DNA of 15,031 nucleotides from Spirochaetaceae bacterium (GCA_003170115.1 PMZS01000385.1:1-15031), one strand, 5' to 3'; positions 1 to 7,222 are shown, numbered from the stretch's first letter. Made by a program: numbers and translations. Notes: a model not told the origin generated them from the letters alone.

Positions 1-234
1 GACCCAGCCAGTCGTGTTGCCCACCGCGCCGAGATACAATGCGTCCGCCGTGCGGTTCACGGAGAGAGAGAGCTCGCCGAAGTCCTGTGTAAAGCTGTAT
101 TCGCCGGGATTCACCACCCCATCGACAACGGTCTTGTTCGCGGTGATGGCCAGGCTTTTTGCCTGCCCGAACGCGGCTGCCCCGAGGATGATGAAAAGAA
201 TGAAAGAGAAAAAGAGAGTCGAGAAACGTCTCAC
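1..234 (-). CDS. Secreted DOMON-domain protein, C-terminus outside window
   Basis: Partial gene: the first 78 codons are present and the rest lies beyond base 1. The GTG at 234 is chosen because GGAGGTG (bases 248-242) sits 7 bases upstream. The protein opens with two arginines, a hydrophobic stretch (about residues 4-20) and an AFG-QA cleavage site near residue 23, which together form a type I signal peptide. After cleavage comes a segment resembling the start of DOMON domains: a VVDGVVNPGEYSF motif (residues 36-48), alternating beta-strand-like residues and a closing TTGWV. DOMON domains are beta-sandwiches that bind heme or sugars in exported redox proteins. The ligand here cannot be judged because the binding residues lie outside the window. 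It follows the LysM gene on the same strand after 72 bases and has its own candidate promoter. The signal peptide is secure; the DOMON call rests on the first ~50 mature residues. Confidence 0.72.
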   Translation of the reverse strand, partial: MRRFSTLFFSFILFIILGAAAFGQAKSLAITANKTVVDGVVNPGEYSFTQDFGELSLSVNRTADALYLGAVGNTTGWV

Positions 235-254
235 GTTGTCACACCTCCGCAACT

Positions 255-283
255 AAGATACTGGCACCGCGTGAGTGTGGCAA
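255..283 (-). promoter_or_regulatory. Candidate sigma-70-type promoter of the DOMON gene
   Basis: On the minus strand TTGCCA (283-278, 5 of 6 consensus) is separated by exactly 17 bases from TATCTT (260-255, 4 of 6). Transcription would start near base 248, giving a leader of about 14 bases that begins at the Shine-Dalgarno sequence. The short leader is unusual but workable. It suggests the DOMON gene can be transcribed separately from the LysM gene upstream. Confidence 0.42.
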
Positions 284-306
284 ACGCGGCTTCCCGTCGG
301 GGGCCT

Positions 307-1842
307 CTACTCCTGCGAAGAGAGAGTGAGGACCTTGCCCGGCTGCAGCTGGTCCGGGTCTCCGAGGCCGTTGAGCGACTGCGTCTTTGAGAGGAAATCC
401 ATCCACCCCTTGCGGTCGGCGCTCTGCGCGCGCATCTGCGTGAAAATTTTCCAGAGGCTGTCGCCGGGCCTTACCACGTAGGTCGTTGTTGACGGCACCG
501 ACGGCGCCGGCTTCGGAGGCGGGGGGGAGCTCACCGCGGCGGATGCTGGAGCAGGAACAGCAGAAGTTGTTCCCGGGCCGGCGGCGGGCGTTCGAAATCC
601 CGCGGGCACGGATGCGAGGAGTACCGCGGTCACCACGGCGGCGAGCACGGTCGGTGCCGCTCGAATGACGAGCCAGGAAAATCCGCGGGCCTTGCCGCGG
701 GGGGCGTGGGGGCCGCGGGAGGCGCGAGAGCCGCGGACTACCGTGGCTGCGGTGGCCGCACGAATGCCACCTTCGGTGGCGGCGGCCGGTTCTCTGCGCG
801 CCCTGCTGACCATGCGCGCAGCGGGGCGATCGCCTGCCAACTTCGTCCTGGCAACACGGCCGACGGATTCGGCGGCATCCTGGCGGCCGACCGGCCCCGT
901 CATCGCCGGTAGTTCCTGCTCCGGCTCCCGGTGAGCGGTCCCGCGACTTTTCGTCCGGGCAGGAGCGGTTTCCCTGCGAGAAGATGGCGAGAGGGTCCCT
1001 GTCTGCGCCCCGCCGCCCGCGTCCGCTGCCCCCGAGCACCCAGAAACGCCGTGAAGCGGGACACGCCGCGCGGGGGGAGTCGGCGCAGCGGCGCGCATCT
1101 TTGAGAGCGCTTCGTCGGAAAAGTACTTGTCCAGGAAGAACGATGCGGAGTCCCGATCGAAGGCACGCGCCCCCCGTCTCTCGGCCCCCGATCCCAGGCG
1201 GAGCTCCAGGTCGAGGGATCGGCGTTCAGCGATCTTCCAGGCACGGGCGATCTCGCCGTACTCCTCCAGCGACGCCCCGCCAATGCGGGTACGCACCTCC
1301 AGCGCAGGGAAGCAGTTCTTCATGATGAGAGCAATGAGCTGGACGTTTTCATTGCTCAGGTCGTCGCGGAGCGACAGCAGGTACAGGTAGAGGAGAATAT
1401 CCGGGCTCAGCGAGCCCTTCAGCGTTTCGGAGATCTCGATGCTCTTGCGGACGAGCAGGCGCTTCTCCAGATACGTGTACTGGGTAAGGTCGTAGTGAAG
1501 CGACGCGGGAATGGGGGGCTCGCCGAGAAATATTGCGCTTACGGCCAGCTCGAACAGGGAAAGGCGGATGCCCCCGGGCACATACAGGGAGAGAGAGTGC
1601 AGGATGCGGTGAGCGGGAAATCCCGTCAGGTGCAGGACGCAGGCAACGAGGACCGCCGACTCGGCGCCGATCTCACCCTTCTGCCGGAGCGTTTTCCTGA
1701 TCTGTTTCTGTGCCTGGGCAAGCTGGTCGCGGTGGAGTTGGGCGGCGATGTCCCAGTACAGCGAAAAAGGATCCGACGGTGCGTCAAAGACTGCTTCTAG
1801 AAGTGTATCAAGGCGGTTGGAAAGTCTTTCCGCGCGCGGCAT
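307..1842 (-). CDS. Single-pass membrane protein with C-terminal LysM domain
   Basis: A 511-residue protein in four parts. Residues 1-250 are a helical, signal-free domain that I do not recognise. Residues 250-385 are a low-complexity linker rich in Ala, Arg, Gly and Pro. Residues 388-413 form one hydrophobic transmembrane helix, followed by a Pro/Ala/Ser-rich stretch (about 415-452). Residues 454-508 are a LysM domain (YVVRPGDSLWKIF, ending LQPGKVLTL). LysM binds N-acetylglucosamine-containing glycans such as peptidoglycan, so the likely topology is N-terminal domain in the cytoplasm and LysM in the periplasm. The LysM is slightly longer than the usual 44-50 residues. The ATG at 1842 is preferred over an in-frame TTG at 1890: the TTG overlaps a TTGACA box, whereas GGAAAG lies 9 bases before the ATG. 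The gene is divergent from the paralog array with 113 bases between starts. Function of the N-terminal domain is unknown. Confidence 0.78.
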   Translation of the reverse strand: MPRAERLSNRLDTLLEAVFDAPSDPFSLYWDIAAQLHRDQLAQAQKQIRKTLRQKGEIGAESAVLVACVLHLTGFPAHRILHSLSLYVPGGIRLSLFELAVSAIFLGEPPIPASLHYDLTQYTYLEKRLLVRKSIEISETLKGSLSPDILLYLYLLSLRDDLSNENVQLIALIMKNCFPALEVRTRIGGASLEEYGEIARAWKIAERRSLDLELRLGSGAERRGARAFDRDSASFFLDKYFSDEALSKMRAAAPTPPARRVPLHGVSGCSGAADAGGGAQTGTLSPSSRRETAPARTKSRGTAHREPEQELPAMTGPVGRQDAAESVGRVARTKLAGDRPAARMVSRARREPAAATEGGIRAATAATVVRGSRASRGPHAPRGKARGFSWLVIRAAPTVLAAVVTAVLLASVPAGFRTPAAGPGTTSAVPAPASAAVSSPPPPKPAPSVPSTTTYVVRPGDSLWKIFTQMRAQSADRKGWMDFLSKTQSLNGLGDPDQLQPGKVLTLSSQE

Positions 1843-1861
1843 TCTCTGGATCTTTCCTGTG

Positions 1862-1890
1862 ACGCTACCGTTTTGCCGCCGGATTGTCAA
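1862..1890 (-). promoter_or_regulatory. Candidate promoter of the LysM gene
   Basis: A perfect TTGACA -35 box (1890-1885) is followed after 17 bases by TAGCGT (1867-1862), which matches the -10 consensus at only 3 of 6 positions. Start of transcription would fall near 1855, just upstream of the ATG at 1842. The good -35 and spacing support it; the poor -10 suggests weak or activated expression. Confidence 0.35.
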
Positions 1891-1955
1891 GGAATCGCTC
1901 GGCGCGAGTCATGTTTTACACCCGTGGAACCGAAAATCTTTGGAAAGGGCCGGGA

Positions 1956-2855
1956 GTGCTGACAAAAATCACCAAATACAGGACCGAGGGCAGGAAACGC
2001 GCGACTGCCCACACGTACCGGAGAAAGATCCGCGGCGCCCTGTTGTCGCTCGCCCGCAACGTGATTCTCTGCAACACTCCCGAGCATGTGGACGCCTCCG
2101 CCGCTCTTGCCCAGGCGATCAGCAGCGAGGGAATGAACAACAGGAACTACCTGCTCTTTCTCACGCTGCTTGAAACCAACCACCCGTACGTCATCGACAT
2201 CCTCGTGGGTCCGAGGAATCCGTTTCTCCTTTTCTCCCCGATCAAGCCCAACTGGTTCCTCGTCAAGGAGACCTTCCGCATCCTCGCAAAGTTCAAGGGG
2301 AATGAGCTCGCGGTGAAGGCGCTTCTCGCGCTCCTGGGAGTCGTCCAGAACACGTACAAAACGTCCAAGGACGGGAACAAGATCTACCCGCTTCGGATGT
2401 CGGACGTGTACAACATCGGCAAGCACCTGGACAAGGAACGGGACCAGCTCGATCCCCGCAACCGTCTCCTGCTGGAAATACTTTTCGACATCTATTTCGT
2501 GGGAATCGACAGCGACTACCGGGGGACGAAGCAGATCGGGATCAAGGCGAACGATATCCGCATGTCATTCTTCGACAACACGAAACGGATGCTGGACGCG
2601 ATCCCCGACGTGCTGCTCGTCAAGGACATCGTACGCATACCGATTGGTCCGATGTACTACCAGTGGAAGGCTCCCGAGAAGGACGCGCCCGCGCTCGAAG
2701 CCCGTGAAGAGCCCGAGGTGAAGGTGAGCCTGCAGAAAAGCCGCGCATTGCGGGCGGCGCGCGTTCCCGTGAAAAAGACGGCAAAGGGTACACGGAGTGC
2801 CGCCAAAAAGGCTTCGGTGAAACGCGCAGCGCCCCGGCGGGCAAGGACACGTTAA
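1956..2855 (+). CDS. Paralog P1 of five-gene array, basic C-terminal tail, unknown function
   Basis: First of five tandem paralogs; I do not recognise the family. The protein is 299 residues, soluble, without signal peptide or membrane segment. It shares with its neighbours NNRNYLLFLTLLE (61-73), YVID (78-81), NPFLLFSPIKPN (88-99), SKDGNKIYPL (137-146), DVYNIGKHLDKERDQ (150-164), NRLLLEIL (169-176), an IRxSFFDxxKRM block (201-212) and IPDVLLVK (216-223). It lacks the Pro-Gly-Gly motif of P2-P4 and instead has KGNEL (114-118), like P5. Residues 258-299 form a strongly basic Lys/Arg/Ala tail resembling nucleic-acid-binding tails. The GTG at 1956 is chosen because GGAAAGG lies 7 bases upstream and this start matches paralog N-termini; an in-frame ATG at 1911 has no well-placed ribosome site. 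Bases 1843-1955, before it, hold no convincing promoter for this gene. Confidence 0.8.
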   Translation: MLTKITKYRTEGRKRATAHTYRRKIRGALLSLARNVILCNTPEHVDASAALAQAISSEGMNNRNYLLFLTLLETNHPYVIDILVGPRNPFLLFSPIKPNWFLVKETFRILAKFKGNELAVKALLALLGVVQNTYKTSKDGNKIYPLRMSDVYNIGKHLDKERDQLDPRNRLLLEILFDIYFVGIDSDYRGTKQIGIKANDIRMSFFDNTKRMLDAIPDVLLVKDIVRIPIGPMYYQWKAPEKDAPALEAREEPEVKVSLQKSRALRAARVPVKKTAKGTRSAAKKASVKRAAPRRARTR

Positions 2856-2859
2856 ATAT

Positions 2860-2888
2860 TTGACAACCGGGATCAAGTTGCATAGAAT
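2860..2888 (+). promoter_or_regulatory. Strong sigma-70-type promoter before P2
   Basis: A perfect TTGACA (2860-2865), a 17-base spacer and TAGAAT (2883-2888, 5 of 6 consensus) lie in the 84-base gap between the P1 stop (2853-2855) and the P2 start (2940). This is the best promoter in the window. It predicts a transcript start near 2895 and a leader of about 45 bases, so P2 onwards can be expressed independently of P1. Confidence 0.72.
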
Positions 2889-2939
2889 GACCGGTACAGC
2901 CGGCCAAATGTCGTAACGCCGACGATTCGGAGTACACGA

Positions 2940-3656
2940 ATGCTTCATTTTCCGATGCTGAAGTTCTGGAACGAAGAAGAACTGTACAAGCTGCAGGTCC
3001 AGGCGGTGTCGCGCTTCATGAAAGTGGACACTCCCTACGCCGTCGAAGCATGCGTGGAGTTTGCGAAGTATCTCGGCGCCACGGGGCTGGATGGGGACAA
3101 CTACCCGCTGTTCCTGGAGCTCCTGAGGGACGAGAACCGCTACGTCATCGAGGCGCTGATCGGGAAGGGGAAAGCCTTCGACCTGTTCACCAGGGTCCAG
3201 CCCAACCCGTATATCATCGGGTTCTGCTTCCAGACGCTGCGCTCGTACGCGCCGGGGGGAGTGCACGACCTGACCCTGGAGCTGATCTTCGGGATCCTCT
3301 ACCGCAGCTACCACAGCGCGAAGGAAGGCCACGCCCTGTACGCGCTTTCGATCGAGGACGTGAACGCGGTCGGGAAATTCCTCGACAAGACCCGGGACCA
3401 GAATGACCCGATCAACCGGTTCATCCTGGACATCCTGGCGGACATCGCGGAGTACCGGTCCATCAACGACGAGGATCCGGTCGTGGACAAGAACTCCGCG
3501 CACGCCACGGCCATCCGCAACGCGTTCTTCGACAAGCGGCGCGCCATGGGCAGCGTGATGCCGCAGGAGATACTCGTGCGCAGGAAATATGAAGAGACTC
3601 TCGTGAAGCCGCGAAGCACGCGGAAGTTCACCGAAACCGTTAAGAAGGGGAAATAG
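2940..3656 (+). CDS. Paralog P2 of five-gene array, unknown function
   Basis: A 238-residue soluble protein, second of the array, no recognised family. Shared motifs: DGDNYPLFLELL (51-62), RYVIEALIG (67-75), VQPNPYII (86-93), APGGVHDL (104-111), ALYALSIEDVNAVGKFLDK (132-150), DPINRFILDIL (156-166), IRNAFFDKRRAM (192-203) and MPQEILVRRKY (207-217). The DPF motif of P3 and P4 is changed to KAFDLF, so this copy has diverged in the first half. The C-terminus is short and basic (RSTRKFTETVKKGK). The ATG at 2940 has GGAG (2929-2932) 7 bases upstream; a second in-frame ATG at 2955 is possible. It is the first gene behind the promoter at 2860-2888 and is joined to P3 by an 11-base gap. Predicted all-helical from residue pattern, cytoplasmic. 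Confidence 0.85.
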   Translation: MLHFPMLKFWNEEELYKLQVQAVSRFMKVDTPYAVEACVEFAKYLGATGLDGDNYPLFLELLRDENRYVIEALIGKGKAFDLFTRVQPNPYIIGFCFQTLRSYAPGGVHDLTLELIFGILYRSYHSAKEGHALYALSIEDVNAVGKFLDKTRDQNDPINRFILDILADIAEYRSINDEDPVVDKNSAHATAIRNAFFDKRRAMGSVMPQEILVRRKYEETLVKPRSTRKFTETVKKGK

Positions 3657-3667
3657 GAGGCGAAGCA

Positions 3668-4360
3668 ATGGCGCAGTTGGACGAGTTCAACAAGGAGGTG
3701 TGGTCAGACCAGTCCATCTTCAGGGTGGAAAACCACATCATCAACAACATCTTTGCGTGCCGGACAACGGACGCGGTGGAAGCGGCGATCACCTACTCGG
3801 CGTTCCTGCGCAAGAGCGGGCTGACAAATGAGAACTACCCGCTTTTCCTCAAGCTGCTGGAGATGGACAACCACTTCGTGATCGACTCCCTCCTGGGGGC
3901 CACCGATCCGTTCCTGTTCCTCACGCCCATCCAGCCCACCAAGCACCTGGTCTCCACGTGCTTCCGGCTGCTCACCAACTGGCACCCCGGCGGGATCTAC
4001 CCGAAGACCCTCGCGATCGTGCTCGGTGCGCTGCAGGCCGCGTACAGCTACGCCAAGGACGGCTACAAGATCCACAAGGTGGCCATCAATGACGTGAACA
4101 ACCTCGGCAAGCACCTGAACAAGGAAAAGGGCCAGGACGAGTCGGTCAACCGGGCCATCCTGGACATCCTCGACAGGCTCTCCTCCCTCGAGGGGCAGGG
4201 CGATGACGAGATGGAGCTCATTGCGCGGCAGTGCAATATCATCCGCGGCAATTATTTCGACAAGCGCAGGAAGATGGAGGATGCCATCCCGCAGGTCCTC
4301 CTGGTGAAGTCCGACTACCTCGTGAAAGAGGTGCTGCCGGCCAACGTGTTCGAAGATTGA
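3668..4360 (+). CDS. Paralog P3 of five-gene array, unknown function
   Basis: A 230-residue soluble protein that comes closest to the family consensus. It carries NENYPLFLKLLE (54-65), HFVIDSLLG (69-77), DPFLF (80-84), IQP (88-90), HPGGIYPKTL (106-115), AKDGYKIHKVAINDVNNLGK (129-148), VNRAILDIL (160-168), IRGNYFDKRRKM (192-203) and IPQVLLVK (207-214). No signal peptide, membrane helix, nucleotide-binding loop or metal-binding cluster is visible. By eye about half of its aligned residues are identical to P4. It is coupled to P2: the P2 stop TAG is part of TAGGAGG (3654-3660), which supplies the ribosome binding site 7 bases before this ATG. There is no basic tail, unlike P1 and P4. Function unknown; the helical pattern could be a protein-interaction scaffold, which is inference. 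Confidence 0.86.
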   Translation: MAQLDEFNKEVWSDQSIFRVENHIINNIFACRTTDAVEAAITYSAFLRKSGLTNENYPLFLKLLEMDNHFVIDSLLGATDPFLFLTPIQPTKHLVSTCFRLLTNWHPGGIYPKTLAIVLGALQAAYSYAKDGYKIHKVAINDVNNLGKHLNKEKGQDESVNRAILDILDRLSSLEGQGDDEMELIARQCNIIRGNYFDKRRKMEDAIPQVLLVKSDYLVKEVLPANVFED

Positions 4361-4385
4361 CGCCATCAAGGCATAGGGAGGACAT

Positions 4386-5243
4386 ATGGTTATCCTTGAC
4401 AGGACGAAGACCTACAACGCGACCGACATCGCGGTGATCGAGAACAAGATGCTGGGCGGTATCCTGGCCTGCCGGACCCCCGAGGCGGTGGAATCGGCAA
4501 CCACATACGCCCACTTCCTCAACAAGACCGGGCTGACGGGCGAGAACTACCCGCTGTTCATCAAGGTGCTGGAAATCGGGAACCACTGGGTCATCGACGC
4601 GCTGATAGGCGCGCGCGATCCGTTCCTCTTCTTCAGCTCTATCCAGCCCAACTACCAGCTTCTCACCGCGTCGTTCAACCTGCTGGCGGAGCGGCACCCG
4701 GGCGGGCTCTATGCAAAGTCCCTCTCCGTGGTGCTGGGGATCCTCCAGGCCGCCTACAACGTGCCGGTGGACGGGTACAAGATCTACTCTCTGACCGTCT
4801 CGGATCTCAACGCGCTGGGCAAGCACCTGGACGAGGAGGCAGGGCAGGAAGATTCCCTGAACCGCTGCATTCTCGACATCCTGGAAAAGGTGGCGCAGCT
4901 GGAAGGCCTGGATGAGACGAACCGGGACATGGAAGAGGTGGCCATCCACGCCAACGAAATCCGCAACTTCTTCTTCGACACCACGAAGCACCTGAATGAA
5001 GTCATCCCGCCGGTTCTCCTGGCCCGCATGAGCTACAAGGACTTCGAGGTGCAGCCCCGCAAGGTGGTGGAGTTCACCAAGTCCAAGCTCGCGAAGGAAG
5101 ACACGGTGGCCAAGGAGCAGATCAACATCCGCGTCTCCTCCCGCGGCCAGGCGGCAGCCAAGGAAGCGGCGGCAGCTCCCGCGCCGGCGGCAGCACCAAA
5201 GAAGGCGGGGAACGGTGGTTCCTCGACCCGCAAGAAATCGTAG
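4386..5243 (+). CDS. Paralog P4 of five-gene array, Ala/Pro/Lys tail, unknown function
   Basis: A 285-residue soluble protein, closest to P3. Core motifs: GENYPLFIKVLE (52-63), HWVIDALIG (67-75), DPFLF (78-82), IQPN (86-89), HPGGLYAKSL (104-113), VDGYKIYSLTVSDLNALGK (128-146), LNRCILDIL (158-166), IRNFFFDTTKHL (192-203) and IPPVLLAR (207-214). After the core it has a 65-residue extension: a charged part, then an Ala/Pro-rich flexible stretch (about 256-275) and a final TRKKS. P1 also has an extension, but its sequence is different. Start: AGGGAGG (4375-4381) lies 4 bases before the ATG, a close but acceptable spacing. It is 25 bases after P3 and in the same operon, and is followed by a strong hairpin that should end or reduce transcription before P5. 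Confidence 0.86.
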   Translation: MVILDRTKTYNATDIAVIENKMLGGILACRTPEAVESATTYAHFLNKTGLTGENYPLFIKVLEIGNHWVIDALIGARDPFLFFSSIQPNYQLLTASFNLLAERHPGGLYAKSLSVVLGILQAAYNVPVDGYKIYSLTVSDLNALGKHLDEEAGQEDSLNRCILDILEKVAQLEGLDETNRDMEEVAIHANEIRNFFFDTTKHLNEVIPPVLLARMSYKDFEVQPRKVVEFTKSKLAKEDTVAKEQINIRVSSRGQAAAKEAAAAPAPAAAPKKAGNGGSSTRKKS

Positions 5244-5263
5244 CACGGAGTTACCGGGATCAG

Positions 5264-5293
5264 GCGGACGGGGCGCATTGCCCCGTCCGCTTT
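5264..5293 (+). terminator. Strong hairpin (intrinsic terminator or attenuator) between P4 and P5
   Basis: GCGGACGGGGC (5264-5274) and GCCCCGTCCGC (5280-5290) form a perfect 11-bp GC-rich stem with a 5-base loop (GCATT), followed by only three T (5291-5293) and then C. It lies 20 bases after the P4 stop and 28 bases before the P5 start. The stem is that of an intrinsic terminator, but the short U tract suggests incomplete termination, so it could set a lower level for P5 or protect the P2-P4 message. Confidence 0.68.
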
Positions 5294-5321
5294 CCCCGCG
5301 AATGAACCACGAGGCAGGCGA

Positions 5322-6026
5322 ATGGATTTTCAGAAGCTGAAGGAAGATGCACGGGTCGGACATATTTCCGAGGACTACGTCGACTTCCTGAAGCACCGGA
5401 TGATCACCGAATTGCTGGACTCAACGACGGCCAGGGGCGCGAACGCCCTCTGGGCCTATGCGAGCTTCCTGAACAAGCTCGGCATCACCCCGGACAATTA
5501 TCCCCTGTACATCAACATGCTGGCCAGCAACAACCGCTTTGCGATCGACATCCTGCTCTCGGGCCAGGAGCCGGAGCGCTACCTTGACTGCGTCGCGCCC
5601 AACCCGTACATCGTGAAGTCGACATTCGAAACCTTCGCGGAGCTGAAGAGCAATGAGATCTACGAGAAGTCCCTCCGTGTATTTCTCGGTTTCCTCTTCA
5701 AGGTGTACACCTCCTCCGAGGAAGGCTACCAGCTGTACCCGGTGTCGATCGCCGAGGTGAACAGTCTCGGAAAGTTCCTCGACGAATCACAGGACCAGGA
5801 CTGGCCCCTCAACCGGGGGATCCTGGACGTACTGGGCGCCATTTCGGACCTCGACAGGCCGCATGAAACCGACATTGAGAAGCGGAATGTCGCCGCGCAG
5901 GCGGGCCGGATCCGCTCGGACTACTTCGACCATAAACGAAAGCTCACACAGTCGATCACCGAAGTGATCCTGGAAAAGGCAAAAGACCCGAAGTTCGGTA
6001 CTCCTCCCGAATACACGTACGGCTGA
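5322..6026 (+). CDS. Paralog P5 of five-gene array, most divergent copy, unknown function
   Basis: A 234-residue soluble protein, fifth of the array. It keeps the core order: PDNYPLYINML (57-67), FAIDILLSG (73-81), APNPYIV (92-98), EEGYQLYPVSIAEVNSLGKFLDE (133-155), LNRGILDVL (163-171), IRSDYFDHKRKL (197-208) and ITEVILEKAK (212-221). The DPFLF motif is changed to EPERYL, and the Pro-Gly-Gly motif is replaced by KSNEIY (109-114), a feature shared with P1. GAGG (5311-5314) lies 7 bases before the ATG. No promoter is visible in the 28 bases after the hairpin, so P5 probably depends on read-through from P4. Its end is 23 bases from the convergent aminotransferase gene; a weak 5-bp hairpin at 6031-6044 lies between them. 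Function unknown. Confidence 0.83.
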   Translation: MDFQKLKEDARVGHISEDYVDFLKHRMITELLDSTTARGANALWAYASFLNKLGITPDNYPLYINMLASNNRFAIDILLSGQEPERYLDCVAPNPYIVKSTFETFAELKSNEIYEKSLRVFLGFLFKVYTSSEEGYQLYPVSIAEVNSLGKFLDESQDQDWPLNRGILDVLGAISDLDRPHETDIEKRNVAAQAGRIRSDYFDHKRKLTQSITEVILEKAKDPKFGTPPEYTYG

Positions 6027-6049
6027 ACCCCGCCGCACTCGGCGTTGTC

Positions 6050-7222
6050 TCAAGAGAGCAGTGCCGCAAGCCGCGCCGCCCCTTCGCGAAAGGGCCCGGT
6101 CCGCGGAAGCAGGCTCAGAACAAGAAACTCCCCGGCAGGAAAATCGTAGAAGTACCCCGGGTGAACGAGCACGCCCTCTTCCTGCAGAAGCCGGACGGCC
6201 AGGTCTTCGTCGGACAACTCGTCGGCGATCCTCACTATGGCATACCACCCGCCCTCGCGGTCCAGCACCCGGCAGCCTGAAAGCCCCGAGAGGCAGTCCT
6301 CCAGCGCCCGGCCGTTTTCCTCCAGGCGGCGATTGATCTGCGCCTGCACGGGAGCGCGTTGGCGGAAGATCGCGGGTGCCGCGTGCTGGACGGCCGCGGA
6401 GACCGAGAGAAAGGCATCGGTGACGAATGCAAGGCGCTCCCGTGCGTGCGCGGTGAGCTGCCGGGGACCGCTCACGTGGATCCAGCCCAGCTTGAGCTGG
6501 GGCAGCCCGACAAGCTTGGAGAATCCGTTCAACGTGAACGTGAGGGCCCCGTCATTGCCGGCCGTCGTTCTGACGCGCAAGGGGTCCCGGCCCCGGCCGT
6601 AGTCCGAGAAAACTTCGTCCACGATGAGGGCAAGGCCGAAATCGCCGCAGAGTGCGTTGCACTCCTCCAGCTCGCCGCGCTTCAGGTACGAGCCCGTGGG
6701 GTTGTTCGGGCTCACGACGACGATCGCCCTCGTGCGGGTGCTGATGCTCGCGCGCAGGCGTTCACGATCGATCACCCAGCCGCCCGGTTCTTCGTACAAA
6801 AGCCGGTAGTGAACGAGCCGGACGGCCTCGAGCCCGGTGAGCACATCCAGGAGAGGATACCCCGGCGTCGGGACCAGGATTTCGTCGTCCGGATCGGCGA
6901 GCAGCTTGAATACCTGCGTGTACGCCTCGCTCGTTCCCGTCGTGAGGAAGAGGCTCTCCGGGTCCGCCGCGGAGCCGATCTCCTCATAGTAGGCCGCCAC
7001 GGCGCCCCGCGCCGCCGCGAGACCCTGCGGATGCGGCTCGTAGAGCAGGGCGCCGGGACTTGCAAGGGCGGCCAGGAGTGCCGATTCGTCGTACTGAAAC
7101 CCGCACCGTGTCGGATTGGATTCCGTGAGGTCGAGAATGGGCGCGCCTCGCGCACGCCGCTCCTCGACGGCGGCCGAAAGACGGTTTGTCGAATGGTCTG
7201 CCGGTACTCTGTGCGAAAACAT
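6050..7222 (-). CDS. PLP-dependent class I/II aminotransferase
   Basis: A 390-residue fold-type I aminotransferase, complete and of normal length. Visible motifs: TESNPT (33-38) near the substrate-gating N-terminus, TTGTSEAY (94-101) for cofactor phosphate binding, SPNNPTG (171-177) with the Asn that stacks near the pyridine ring, VDEVFSDY (201-208) whose Asp contacts the ring nitrogen, FSK (234-236) with Lys236 as Schiff-base lysine, and LLPRTGPF (371-378), whose Arg should bind the substrate carboxylate. These are the hallmarks of the aspartate/alanine/aromatic aminotransferase group, which transfers an amino group between an amino acid and a 2-oxo acid in the cytoplasm. The amino acid specificity cannot be read from sequence alone. 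It starts 20 bases after the hydrolase gene upstream, so the two are probably cotranscribed. No strong ribosome site precedes the ATG. Confidence 0.93.
   Translation of the reverse strand: MFSHRVPADHSTNRLSAAVEERRARGAPILDLTESNPTRCGFQYDESALLAALASPGALLYEPHPQGLAAARGAVAAYYEEIGSAADPESLFLTTGTSEAYTQVFKLLADPDDEILVPTPGYPLLDVLTGLEAVRLVHYRLLYEEPGGWVIDRERLRASISTRTRAIVVVSPNNPTGSYLKRGELEECNALCGDFGLALIVDEVFSDYGRGRDPLRVRTTAGNDGALTFTLNGFSKLVGLPQLKLGWIHVSGPRQLTAHARERLAFVTDAFLSVSAAVQHAAPAIFRQRAPVQAQINRRLEENGRALEDCLSGLSGCRVLDREGGWYAIVRIADELSDEDLAVRLLQEEGVLVHPGYFYDFPAGEFLVLSLLPRTGPFREGAARLAALLS

Noticed and set aside
239..1039. 266-codon minus-strand frame overlapping the LysM gene
   Set aside because: It overlaps the low-complexity linker, membrane helix and LysM domain in a different frame and has only Arg/Gly/Pro-rich low-complexity sequence.
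2565..3668. Long open frame on the minus strand opposite P1-P2, and a similar one at 4239-5396 opposite P3-P5
   Set aside because: They lie antisense to genes whose reading is confirmed by paralogy among five copies; high GC content keeps the opposite frame open. Their translations show no recognisable domains and no ribosome sites.
6031..6044. Small hairpin CGCCG-CACT-CGGCG between P5 and the aminotransferase
   Set aside because: Only five base pairs and no T tract; it might help end both convergent transcripts but is too weak to call a terminator.
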